From positions 1 through 64,000 of the forward strand of contig JBCCCR010000013.1 of the NCBI GenBank assembly GCA_039033415.1: a stretch of DNA of 64,000 nucleotides, read 5' to 3'. Below the pieces are notes generated by a model that saw nothing but the letters and a program-made list of their open reading frames with translations, did no database searches and was not told the DNA's origin. The DNA is from Pseudomonadota bacterium (GTDB taxonomy: Bacteria; Pseudomonadota; Gammaproteobacteria; Xanthomonadales; SZUA-38). This document shows positions 43,857 through 52,464 of this stretch, one piece after another (positions within the stretch are counted from its first letter, which is position 1; each line of letters opens with the position of its first letter). Position numbers and translations under genes: made by a program.

Positions 43857-43889
43857 ATAAGAACAGCTTCGAGACCTAACCTTGGTAAC

Positions 43890-45413
43890 TTATGGGAGCT
43901 CAAACCCGTTGGCGAACAGCACGAGGTTGAGGTCTGCGGTGAATATGCCCGAGGTGCCGTCTTCAAACCGCAGGTTAAAGGCCAGTCTTCCATCTGGCGC
44001 GAAGCCGTCGTAGCCCCCGCGCGTAGCGAAGCCGAGCGTATCGACCAGGCTCACAACCCGAGCCTCCCCGCGCACGTCAAGAACATCGCCATTTTCAAGC
44101 ACCACAAACCACTGGTTATTGGGCAAACTCGCGCTTAGGCGGGAAATGGTTCCCGTACCTCCGCTGGAGGCGATCTGCCCAAGCGCGTTGGCAAGGCTGA
44201 AACGGCCCTCTCGGTAGCCGGCGGGCAACTGATCTCCCTCCCTGGCAAGCACAGTCAACTCACCGTCGAAGTACTGCCAGATCGAGTTATCGTTTTCGAG
44301 TTCGAAGCTGATACCCGGGCCCTCCAGCAGGGCATTGAACAGCACGTGTCCGTTGCCCGAGAACTCAGAGCCCCCAAGGGATCGGAAGGTAGCCCCGGCG
44401 ATTCCGGGGGCGGGGTCACCTTCAAGCGCAAGGGCCGAGAGTACGCCATCCGCAGAACGACGAAAAATGCCTCTGCGCCTCGTAGCGGGGCTACCGTTAT
44501 CAGTTACGGCGGCAAAGAATAGAAGCGAACCGTCGGCCTCTAAGGACAGTCGCCCAAAAAGCAGCTCAGTGAAAAACTGAGGTGGCTCCAGGCCTGGGAT
44601 TTCCTGCCCGTCGGCGATGACGAGCTCGGCTTCGCCGCGGCCTTTGCCACCCAGCCAGATGCCTGGGAACTCGCTGTCGCCGTCAGCATACTGACCGTAG
44701 AAGGCTAGAATTGGCCCTCGAACCACGCCGTCAAAGACCTGTGAGATGGTTGCACCAGCGCCTATGGAGGGCACCGGATCGCCGGTTCGACTGACCAGCG
44801 TAGGCTGTTGATCCAGCGCGGAAGCCAGATACAGGGCGTCCGTATCGGACGTGGCGCCGTCGAATATGGAGCTTGAAAAGAGGATCTCACCATCGTCGGA
44901 GAGAAAGGGAAGGAACTGAGTGAGATCAAAAACCCCGCCGCTGATTCCAGGCGCCGGATCGCCAGACACACCAAAGGCGCTAATGGTCTCCGTCTCGATG
45001 TCGGCCACCACGATGGCGTTTTTGCTGTTGCCATTAACGCCCGTGCCTGAAACTTGAAACCGGATTCCTGTAAGTCCAGCTTCTGAGATCGGATGGGGCT
45101 GGCTGGCAATGGATTCAGCCACAGATCCACCGGTACCGGGCACCACGTCACCAACTTCGATGAGCGGCATAAACGGCCCATCGAGTGTTTGCTGCGCCCA
45201 AAGTCCGCGAATGCCGCCGGCGTTCACGATCACCGCCGCCTGGCCACGACCGTTAATGGCGTAACGTTCCGGCGATTCAAACTGAACCCCTGCCCGGTCT
45301 GGCACCGGATCGCCGTCCAACAGCAGCGGGCGGATCGTAAACGGTTGCGCGCCGATGGCCACGCTGCCGAGCAACAGGCAGCTCCCAATTGCACTTATTC
45401 CAAACTTCGTCAC
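43890..45413 (-). CDS. Exported NxxGxxAF tandem-repeat protein with LFANGFELP tail
   Basis: A 507-residue protein with signal peptide GISAIGSCLLLGSVAIGAQ. Repeated strands of the family include AINGRGQAAVIVNAGG, FLSDDGEILFSSSIFD, FSGNGHVLFNALLEG and FAPDGRLAFNLRFEDG, alternating with a second motif GDPVPxxGAxxxxx (GDPAPGISGGVFDLTQF, GDPAPGIAGATFRSLGG). It is a likely beta-propeller exported to the surface. Tail: LNLVLFANGFELP. It is the intact counterpart of the truncated protein at 15628-17688 and is the right-most member of the FxxGFE set, just right of repeat copy 3. Confidence 0.85.
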   Translation of the reverse strand: MTKFGISAIGSCLLLGSVAIGAQPFTIRPLLLDGDPVPDRAGVQFESPERYAINGRGQAAVIVNAGGIRGLWAQQTLDGPFMPLIEVGDVVPGTGGSVAESIASQPHPISEAGLTGIRFQVSGTGVNGNSKNAIVVADIETETISAFGVSGDPAPGISGGVFDLTQFLPFLSDDGEILFSSSIFDGATSDTDALYLASALDQQPTLVSRTGDPVPSIGAGATISQVFDGVVRGPILAFYGQYADGDSEFPGIWLGGKGRGEAELVIADGQEIPGLEPPQFFTELLFGRLSLEADGSLLFFAAVTDNGSPATRRRGIFRRSADGVLSALALEGDPAPGIAGATFRSLGGSEFSGNGHVLFNALLEGPGISFELENDNSIWQYFDGELTVLAREGDQLPAGYREGRFSLANALGQIASSGGTGTISRLSASLPNNQWFVVLENGDVLDVRGEARVVSLVDTLGFATRGGYDGFAPDGRLAFNLRFEDGTSGIFTADLNLVLFANGFELP

Positions 45414-45467
45414 ATCGACAATCCTGGTGGGTCCAGTTATTGAAGCGCGACGCCGGAAAAAAGCGGA

Positions 45468-45707
45468 TCACGGCGGCGGGAGATCACTCAGCACTTGAGT
45501 GAAAAAGTACACATCGCGTACCCACGAAACTGACATCCTGAACGCTATAGCAAACACCGCATAATCGATGTTTCGGGCGTCCTGAAAGCGGATGGCGGTG
45601 CGGCCCATGAACGACAGCTCCCGTAGGTCTAGGACGCTGCTCGCTGCCGGAGCGCTAAGTACCTGGTTTGCTCTTCCAGCCCTAGCCGCTGTCGCCAAGA
45701 CGTTCAA
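45468..45707 (-). pseudogene. Possible STAS-domain fragment
   Basis: A 79-codon frame whose middle reads ASSVLDLRELSFMGRTAIRF then QDARN, resembling the 'VVLDLxxLxFMDSTGIRxLLxA' core of STAS anti-sigma-factor antagonists. The phosphorylatable Asp-Ser is replaced by Gly-Arg. Flanking sequence does not extend the domain. Tentative. Confidence 0.25.
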
Positions 45708-45793
45708 GCATCTCCGCCAGCTGAGCAGCTAGGCCCAGGCCATAGGCACCGGTAACCTGACTCACAAAATCGGAGCATGAATCTAGCGTTTCC

Positions 45794-46951
45794 CTAATCA
45801 GCCAACACATCATCAATCGCTGCGTTCACCTTCGCTTCGCAGCTGTCCATGGGATTGTTGGAGAAGCAAGCAATAACGATGCCCGATTTGGGGAACGCGA
45901 CACTGAATGTGGATGTATCGATGTCGCCTCCCGAGTACCACAGCGACGGTTGGCCGCCATGAACTCCATGCACAAGACCCAAGGCATCGTTTGTCTTGTC
46001 ATGATGAAAGGTTCGGCGCCTCTTCATTAAAGACCAGAAGTGTTGACCGAAGACGTCATGCGAGAGTAGTTCCGCCTGCCATTTCCTCCAGTCACTCATG
46101 GTGCTCATGACGCCGCTGCCACCATAATGCGGCGAGTTTCTGCGAATCGTCATCAGTGCGTCGCCTGGAGCTACCTGGATGCCCGCATGCTGCGTTAACT
46201 CCCGTATGGCCTCAGATGAGCGCGGCAGATAGGCGTTGGCACGCTGTGGAATCACCGAAGTAACGTCGTCGTTGACGATCGAGTGATCCATTCCCAGAGG
46301 CTCGAACACCTTCAGCCGAACCACCTCGCGAAACGGTTGGTCATAGGCTTCCGCAACGATTCGTGCGATGAGCATGTAGTTGATGTTGGCGTACTGCCAA
46401 GCCGTTCCTGGCGCGAAAAGGAGATCTGGTACCGATAGGCTCGCTTCGATGGCATCGTCCGTAGTGAAGTAGTGGAAAGTCGTCCACGGTTGTCCGGATT
46501 TCCTCGGCACTGCGGTGTATTCGGTGAGTCCACTCGTCATATAGGCAAGATGGGCGATGGTAAGGTCTTGGCCATAGTGCGCGGCCGCTGGAACCCACCG
46601 GGCCACGGCATCGTCAAAACTGACTCTTCCATCCTTTACAGCGTGGACCAGCGCTGCGGCGGTGATCTGTTTGGAGAGCGATGCAAGATGGAAAATCGTG
46701 CGATCTGTGATCGGTGTCGCCTGTTCGATATTTGCCGCGCCAACGCTTTCCTCACGAATGATCTCCTCTCCGCGCGAGACGCTGAGTATGTAACCCGGAG
46801 CATCCATTCGCTCGTCAGCATCAACCTGCCCGGCAAGGGCGGTGCCAAGGATGTCGTTTCCCCGCTGTTGCAGAACAAGGGCCGAGATTCCGCATATCAT
46901 TAGCGCAGTCGCGAGCAACACTCGCCACGTCATTGTTCTTACGTCACGCAT
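45794..46951 (-). CDS. Serine hydrolase, class C beta-lactamase/penicillin-binding fold
   Basis: A 385-residue exported or membrane-anchored enzyme (leader WRVLLATALMICGISALVL). The SxxK nucleophile motif is Ser91-Leu-Ser-Lys94 in HLASLSKQITAAA, the YxN motif is Tyr187-Ala-Asn189 in WQYANINY, and an HGG near LVHGVHGGQPSLWY takes the place of KTG. This is the esterase/D-aminopeptidase/beta-lactamase-related group; the substrate cannot be told. Its ATG lies inside the end of the GlxA-type regulator gene (13-base overlap), so it is co-translated with it and probably regulated by it. Confidence 0.88.
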   Translation of the reverse strand: MRDVRTMTWRVLLATALMICGISALVLQQRGNDILGTALAGQVDADERMDAPGYILSVSRGEEIIREESVGAANIEQATPITDRTIFHLASLSKQITAAALVHAVKDGRVSFDDAVARWVPAAAHYGQDLTIAHLAYMTSGLTEYTAVPRKSGQPWTTFHYFTTDDAIEASLSVPDLLFAPGTAWQYANINYMLIARIVAEAYDQPFREVVRLKVFEPLGMDHSIVNDDVTSVIPQRANAYLPRSSEAIRELTQHAGIQVAPGDALMTIRRNSPHYGGSGVMSTMSDWRKWQAELLSHDVFGQHFWSLMKRRRTFHHDKTNDALGLVHGVHGGQPSLWYSGGDIDTSTFSVAFPKSGIVIACFSNNPMDSCEAKVNAAIDDVLAD

Positions 46952-47919
46952 TTGCCAAATCTTTCGCGATAGACCGAGGGCGCGGTGCCGAGGAGGCGCT
47001 CAAAAGCACGCCGGAACGTGTCGGCGTTGCTATACCCCACATCGCGAGCGATGCGATCGATTGGGGCCGTTCCTCCTAACAGAGCTTGAGATGCCGCCTC
47101 GACGCGCATGCGTTCGATGTGTTGCGTTGGTGTCTCTCCGACTAGCTGCGAGAAACGTCGGCGGAATTGTCGCTCACTCAAACCGACGCGTTCGGCGAGC
47201 ATGAAAGAGGAAAGCCCCTGCGCGAGGTTGTCCGCCATCCACGCGATGAGTTCCGAAAACTCTCGGCTCCCGGCAGATTGGCTTTGAAGCACCGTCGAGA
47301 ACTGGCGCTGATCACCGGGTCTTTTCAAAAACACCACCAGGTGCCTCGCGACGTCGGACGCAACTTCCGGACCCAGGTCGTCCTCTATCAAGGCCAGCGC
47401 AAGGTCAATGCCCGAACTCACTCCTGCTGCCGTAAACAGCTGACCCGTTCTGACGAACAACGCGCCGCGGTCGACCCTTAGAGCGGGAAATTTCTGCTGA
47501 ATGTCGTCGGCATGATGCCAGTGAGTCGCGACGCGTTCTCCATCGGCCAGCCCGGTCCTTGCCAGGATGTACAAACCGGTACAGATGCTGCCGTAGCGTC
47601 TGAGGTAACGCGCCTGTTCCCTGATCCAATCGACATTTTCTTCGGGGAAGGAAGCCGCTCTTGAACCCTCGCCGCCCGGAATAACCAGCGTGTGCAGTGG
47701 TGGACAATTTGAAGTAGAGGTATGAGGCTCAATGCGCGTACCGTTCGACATACCCACCGGCTTTCCATCATGGGTGATGACGACGATCTCATAGGGTTGT
47801 AAGCCTATCTTGTTGAGGTCATTCGCCTCGTTGAACGCATCGATAGGTCCAAATAGGTCGAGTGCCTGCACGTTGTCAAAGGCAAGAAAGCCGATTCGCT
47901 TTGGTTGTCTTGAACTCAT
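46939..47919 (-). CDS. GlxA-family AraC-type transcriptional regulator
   Basis: A 326-residue protein with an N-terminal DJ-1/PfpI-like domain (residues about 8-175: IGFLAFDNVQALDLFGPIDA, LVIPGGEG, SICTGLYILARTGLADG with the nucleophile-elbow Cys) and a C-terminal AraC helix-turn-helix (about 225-320: MLAERVGLSERQFRRRFSQL, DVGYSNADTFRRAFERLLGT). Such regulators usually activate adjacent catabolic genes. Here the downstream overlapping gene is the serine hydrolase. The start region faces the LuxR gene across 177 bases, a shared divergent promoter region. Confidence 0.92.
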   Translation of the reverse strand: MSSRQPKRIGFLAFDNVQALDLFGPIDAFNEANDLNKIGLQPYEIVVITHDGKPVGMSNGTRIEPHTSTSNCPPLHTLVIPGGEGSRAASFPEENVDWIREQARYLRRYGSICTGLYILARTGLADGERVATHWHHADDIQQKFPALRVDRGALFVRTGQLFTAAGVSSGIDLALALIEDDLGPEVASDVARHLVVFLKRPGDQRQFSTVLQSQSAGSREFSELIAWMADNLAQGLSSFMLAERVGLSERQFRRRFSQLVGETPTQHIERMRVEAASQALLGGTAPIDRIARDVGYSNADTFRRAFERLLGTAPSVYRERFGKCVT

Positions 47920-48096
47920 GCAAAAATGCTAGCACCAGCATGCCGTGTCCGTCAGGTCATATAGCAGGAAAAATTGGACAACGTGGCCATAGGTTGTTCT
48001 CTCGACTCCAAGGCGCGTCTCTGATTTTGGTGAAAGCCACTTTTGACACTACGGAACGCGTTGCCTCCATAAACGCAGAGCTCTTACAATCGGAGC

Positions 48097-49200
48097 ATGT
48101 CCCTTCTAACTGGACAACAGCTCAAATCGGTAATTCGGGTGGGTCACCTCTCCCAGGAATGCGTCTGCGAGGACGACTTCTCTGAGATTATGACCAAAGA
48201 AATATTGCGCGCTTTCGACTCAAAGTCCGGCGTATTTCTGGAGTTCGAGTCCACCGGCGGCGAGGTCCGGCTGGGAGACTCCATTTCCTTTGGTTTAGAC
48301 AACGTACACTCGACTCGCTACAGCGATCACTACCATCATTTGGACCCCTGCTACCAAGCGTTCGCCCTGAAACAATCGGGGGGAGAGCAGGCTTCGATCT
48401 CGACTGCTCAGATAGTCAGCAGCCAGCGCGAATTCATGAATTCTGAGTATTACCAGGACTTTCTCAGGCCGGCTAAGGTCCATGAGAGCATGATTTTTGG
48501 TCTCGGAAGCTCTAAAGCTCCGGTCGGGCTTATGGGCCTCCATCGGCGGCACGGCCACACATTCTATTCTGACGCCGAGCACACGATGGTGCGGCTTATC
48601 CGTCCGTACCTGACCGCGGCGGTGAGGTATCGGCAGCGCGAACGTGAGCTTGCACGCCAGCAACGGCTGAAGAACCTTCTTCTCCAGTCTTCCAGCATTC
48701 AGGGCTATTTGCTGTTGGACCAGCGTTTGGTTTGTCTCGAATCCCAGGGCAACCTGGGCGTGCTGGACAGCACCGCACTGCGAGACCTGACCCGCCAGGC
48801 CGGAGCCTGCGTCGAAGAGGCCCTGCCTGGCCGTCTGGTTTCTCATCTTCGCAATTGCCTGCAGGACCATGAGATCAGCCATCTCGAGATGTTCGACAAC
48901 CTGTCACCCAAAGATCAGGTTCGGGTCGCCGTGATTGACGCGGAACAGGGCGACCGCAACATCCTGATTACCGTTCTGAATCCGAATACTCATATATCCA
49001 GCGATGACCGGATACGGTATTTCGGCCTGACTGCACGCCAGGAAGAAATTGTGCATCTTGTTGAGCAGGGCCTTACCAACGCTCAGATTGCCGCTTTGCT
49101 CAGCATCAGCAGCAAGACCGTCATCAACCACCTCACCGAGATTTATCAGAAGACTCGGACTCACAACCGCACTAGCCTCCTGCGTCAGCTGTTCGTCTGA
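48097..49200 (+). CDS. LuxR-family transcriptional regulator with GAF-like sensor
   Basis: A 367-residue protein. Residues about 20-190 form a PAS/GAF-like input region without a recognised ligand motif. The C-terminal 65 residues are a LuxR/FixJ helix-turn-helix (FGLTARQEEIVHLVEQGLTN, then AQIAALLSISSKTVINHLTE). There is no receiver domain or acyl-homoserine-lactone pocket signature. It lies 95 bases before the TonB receptor gene on the same strand and is the natural candidate regulator of that receptor-hydrolase-amidase operon. Confidence 0.87.
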   Translation: MSLLTGQQLKSVIRVGHLSQECVCEDDFSEIMTKEILRAFDSKSGVFLEFESTGGEVRLGDSISFGLDNVHSTRYSDHYHHLDPCYQAFALKQSGGEQASISTAQIVSSQREFMNSEYYQDFLRPAKVHESMIFGLGSSKAPVGLMGLHRRHGHTFYSDAEHTMVRLIRPYLTAAVRYRQRERELARQQRLKNLLLQSSSIQGYLLLDQRLVCLESQGNLGVLDSTALRDLTRQAGACVEEALPGRLVSHLRNCLQDHEISHLEMFDNLSPKDQVRVAVIDAEQGDRNILITVLNPNTHISSDDRIRYFGLTARQEEIVHLVEQGLTNAQIAALLSISSKTVINHLTEIYQKTRTHNRTSLLRQLFV

Positions 49201-49295
49201 GTCGACTGCAAAAACAGCTCTAGGAGTACATTCCTATGGCTGATGCGACTTGCCCGAGCTACCCTGTAGCGTCGCGTATTTTTCTGGAGGGCCCC

Positions 49296-51647
49296 ATGTT
49301 GAAGCTTAAACGACACAACGCACGAAGCGTGCGAATGCTGGTGCTGCTTGGCGGTGTGCTGGCGGTTCAGACGAGCCTTGCGCAGAACGCGCTGGAAGAA
49401 ATCGTCGTGACAGCCACCAAGCGAACTGAGTCTTTGCAGACCATCCCCTTGAGTATTTCCGCCATTTCTGGCGAGGAGCTTCAGGCTCGCGGCATGACGG
49501 AGTTCTTCGACTACGCGGTAACCATTCCCAACCTGTCTTTTGGTGCGGCTACCGACGGCGTCTTGTCGGGTCGTTCTATCTCATTGCGGGGCATACAAGG
49601 CAGCAATACAACCGGCTTTTACATCGACGATACGCCGATCACTGAGACCATCGACCCCAGAATTCTGGAGGTAGAGCGAATCGAAGTACTCCGAGGCCCT
49701 CAGGGAACGCTGTATGGCGGACGATCGCTGGGCGGAACGATCCGTCAGATAACGCGCCAGCCGCAATTCGATGTCTCCGAGAGCCGGCTGCGCACAGGCT
49801 TATCCAGCACCGACGAGTCTTCCGATCTGAACTTCGTTGTCTCGGGTTCGACCAATGTGCCTCTGTCTTCCTCCGCAGCTGCCATCTTTTCGATTCTCTA
49901 CGAGGAAAATGCGGGAGCCTTTGATCGTGCCGTCGGCACCATACCCGATCACTTGGGTGCTCCGGCGACGCTGGATGGATCCCCGCGCTCGGTCCGCCGC
50001 GACGTCGATGACCGAACCACATTGGCAGCCCAGGCCAGTTTTCTCATCGAGACGACCAGCGGGTGGTCGATTGCGCCCAGGCTGATGTACCAGAAAACCG
50101 AACTGGACGGCTTTCCGCTGGCCGACATAGATCCGGACAACTTCACCCAGAATCGCGATTTCGACACTCCCGAGGGGGGCGAAGACGAGTGGTATCTGGC
50201 GACGCTCAATTTGAAAAAGGACTTCTCGGCGGGGAGTTTTGTGTCGGCAACGTCCTACTTTGATCGCCAAACCTTCGAATTCGAGGGGTCGGGCTCATTT
50301 ATCAACTTCCTGCAGGCGCTTCCCGGCGAGTTTGGGGGCTTTGGTCTGTTCGACGTAATCCCGGTCACACCCGTTGCCTCGCCGATCTTCCAAACGCTGA
50401 ATTTTGAGTCTTTGACTCAGGAATTTCGTTTCGCTTCCGATCTCTCGGGCCCAATGAATTTTGTTGTCGGTGGGTTTTATCAGGACACCGACGACGACGA
50501 GGCGTTTCAACCGAGAAACATCGCTTCCGGTCTTGAAGACAACTTCCGGTTGCTGCAAACGACACTCGGGATCCCAGGCCCTATCGAAGACATCTGGCCT
50601 TTCGGCGACCTGGTTTTTACGTCGAATCGGCCGAGCTCGGTAGAGGAGCTCGGAGTCTTCGGGGAAGTAACCTACGACTTCAACGACCGGTTGACTGGGA
50701 CGTTTGGTGCGCGCTGGTTTGACACCCAGGTAGAGTTTTCCGAGCGTCAGGCGGGGCTGGCGGCGGGCGTACCCCTGGCCAACGACGCGAGCCTGGACAC
50801 AATCGCCGCAACAACTGGCGGTCAGACTGACAGTGGGTTTATCTTTAAAGCGGCGTTGGAATATGAGCTGGGCGACAGTACCTACCTCTATGGTTCTGTG
50901 GCCGAGGGATTTCGCATCGGCGGCGCCAATGGCCTGATTCCCGATTCCCTGGGCTGCCCGCAGAACCTCATCGACCTAGGGCTTGAAGGCGTCGACACAT
51001 CACAGTTTGAGTCCGATGATCTGGTGAGTACCGAAATTGGTCTCAAAATGGAGCCGACAACCTGGTCGAGGCTCAACGTTTCGCTGTTCCATATTGACTT
51101 TGAGGATATCCAACAGCCTGTTCAGCTGACCTGCGGCTTCCAGTTTGTCGGAAACTTCGGCGCGGCTCGAAGCCAAGGCGTGGAAATCGAATACACCGCC
51201 CGCCCAACCGACCGATTGGGCCTCTCGCTGAACTTTGGCTATACCGATGCCGAATTTACCGAGACAACCTTTGGGGGTGCACTCAACTCAGACGGTGACG
51301 CACTGCAGTTTGTGCCGGAAATCACGGCCTCCGCCGCCTTTGACTATCTGGTGCCCAACGCCTGGGGCGCGTTCGATCTGATCGTCAACGGAGACTTTAG
51401 CTACGTCGACGACAGCATCAGTCGAGTCAATTCCATCGAGCGCCCCCGCGACTCGTATGAGTTTGCCAACCTACGCTTCCGGCTGGCCAATGATCGGTAT
51501 GGGTTTACGTTTTTCATTCGTAACCTGACCAACGACATTGCCAACCTGGCCGACAATCGATCGTTGGCAGCCGAAACGCCCGGGCGCCCGCGGTTTGTGG
51601 TTTCCCGACCGCGTACGGTTGGCCTGGAGTTCAATGTCGATTTCTGA
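49296..51647 (+). CDS. TonB-dependent outer-membrane receptor
   Basis: About 783 residues from the ATG at 49296 (GGAGG five bases upstream; the open frame begins 20 codons earlier without a site). The leader is VRMLVLLGGVLAVQTSLAQ. The TonB box region is LEEIVVTATKR, the plug (about 30-160) includes VERIEVLRGPQGTLYGGRSL, and the barrel ends SRPRTVGLEFNVDF with the expected C-terminal Phe. This VTATKR..TLYGxxSxGG style is typical of receptors for organic ligands in marine Gammaproteobacteria and sphingomonads. Its stop overlaps the ATG of the next gene by 14 bases, so receptor, hydrolase and amidase form one operon. Imported ligands are probably amides or esters attacked by the two downstream hydrolases. 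Confidence 0.93.
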   Translation: MLKLKRHNARSVRMLVLLGGVLAVQTSLAQNALEEIVVTATKRTESLQTIPLSISAISGEELQARGMTEFFDYAVTIPNLSFGAATDGVLSGRSISLRGIQGSNTTGFYIDDTPITETIDPRILEVERIEVLRGPQGTLYGGRSLGGTIRQITRQPQFDVSESRLRTGLSSTDESSDLNFVVSGSTNVPLSSSAAAIFSILYEENAGAFDRAVGTIPDHLGAPATLDGSPRSVRRDVDDRTTLAAQASFLIETTSGWSIAPRLMYQKTELDGFPLADIDPDNFTQNRDFDTPEGGEDEWYLATLNLKKDFSAGSFVSATSYFDRQTFEFEGSGSFINFLQALPGEFGGFGLFDVIPVTPVASPIFQTLNFESLTQEFRFASDLSGPMNFVVGGFYQDTDDDEAFQPRNIASGLEDNFRLLQTTLGIPGPIEDIWPFGDLVFTSNRPSSVEELGVFGEVTYDFNDRLTGTFGARWFDTQVEFSERQAGLAAGVPLANDASLDTIAATTGGQTDSGFIFKAALEYELGDSTYLYGSVAEGFRIGGANGLIPDSLGCPQNLIDLGLEGVDTSQFESDDLVSTEIGLKMEPTTWSRLNVSLFHIDFEDIQQPVQLTCGFQFVGNFGAARSQGVEIEYTARPTDRLGLSLNFGYTDAEFTETTFGGALNSDGDALQFVPEITASAAFDYLVPNAWGAFDLIVNGDFSYVDDSISRVNSIERPRDSYEFANLRFRLANDRYGFTFFIRNLTNDIANLADNRSLAAETPGRPRFVVSRPRTVGLEFNVDF

Positions 51648-52464
51648 AGACAGTACGGCGGGCGAACATGTTTCGCTAAGCGACGGTACGCGGCTCTACG
51701 TCGAGCAACATGGGAGTGAAGGTGTGTGCCTGGTGATGATCCCGGGCTGGGCCTACAGCTGTGAGGTGTTCAGACCAGCCCTTCCCTACCTGGCAAAAAA
51801 TCATCGTGTTGTGATGTACGACCCTCGAGGTCACGGCCGCAGCTCAGCAGCCAGTGATGGTCACAACTACCGCCAGCACGGTGACGACCTCGCGGAGTTA
51901 ATAGGTTTGCTCCGCCTGCATCAGGTTGTGCTGGTGGGCTGGTCGCTGGGCGTCTACGATGCTCTGAGCTACGTGCAAGCCTATGGAAACGAGGGCGTCC
52001 TGGGACTCGTCCTGGTCGACGAATCTCCTCAAATCATCCGAAGCGACGAGAATGCATGGGGCGAAGGTTCCGAGGAAGAAGTCGCCGGACTGATTAGCCT
52101 CGTCCGCAGCAGTTTTCTTGGGTTTTTCCGGGACTATATGGTGAGCGGTTTCGTGGAGCCGCCGCCTGGCGATGTGGTCGACAGGTTTGTCGATGCGGCG
52201 GAAACGCTTACGGCGACCCAGGCCGCTGACTTGCTGCAGGATGCAACCCGATATGACTTCACAGATCTACTCAGAAGCTTGGACGATGTGCTTCCGATAC
52301 TCCATGTTCTTCGGGAGGACTGGTCGGTGCAGGCGACTCGCTGGATCGAGCAGAATCAGCCGTCGGCCAATCACTTTACGCTGGGCAATCACCTGATGCT
52401 GATGGAATTTCCCGATCAGTTCTCCAACCGGGTGATGCAGTTTGTCGATTCCGTGGGCGCGTGA
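51634..52464 (+). CDS. Alpha/beta-fold hydrolase
   Basis: A 276-residue cytoplasmic protein from the ATG at 51634, inside the end of the receptor gene. The fold signatures are the oxyanion region VMIPGWAYS, YDPRGHGRS, the nucleophile elbow GWSLG (Ser104), a likely acid Asp229 (VLREDWS) and His253 (GNHLMLMEFP). It has no signal peptide. It resembles esterases or C-C bond hydrolases; the substrate is unknown but is expected to derive from the receptor's ligand. The amidase GTG start overlaps its stop by four bases. Confidence 0.88.
   Translation: MSISEDSTAGEHVSLSDGTRLYVEQHGSEGVCLVMIPGWAYSCEVFRPALPYLAKNHRVVMYDPRGHGRSSAASDGHNYRQHGDDLAELIGLLRLHQVVLVGWSLGVYDALSYVQAYGNEGVLGLVLVDESPQIIRSDENAWGEGSEEEVAGLISLVRSSFLGFFRDYMVSGFVEPPPGDVVDRFVDAAETLTATQAADLLQDATRYDFTDLLRSLDDVLPILHVLREDWSVQATRWIEQNQPSANHFTLGNHLMLMEFPDQFSNRVMQFVDSVGA

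Larger units (their letters stand above)
43405..43860 (+). repeat. Element-end repeat, copy 3
   Basis: Similarity to copy 1 runs from GCTGCGACCCTGCCCG through ATCACTGACG, GGTTATGAACTGTGATGCAA, the tRNA-Asn core, and on to GACCTTGCCCTACACA and CCTCAATCAA. Copies 1 and 3 therefore share both flanks of the core, while copy 2 shares only the left flank. Confidence 0.8.
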
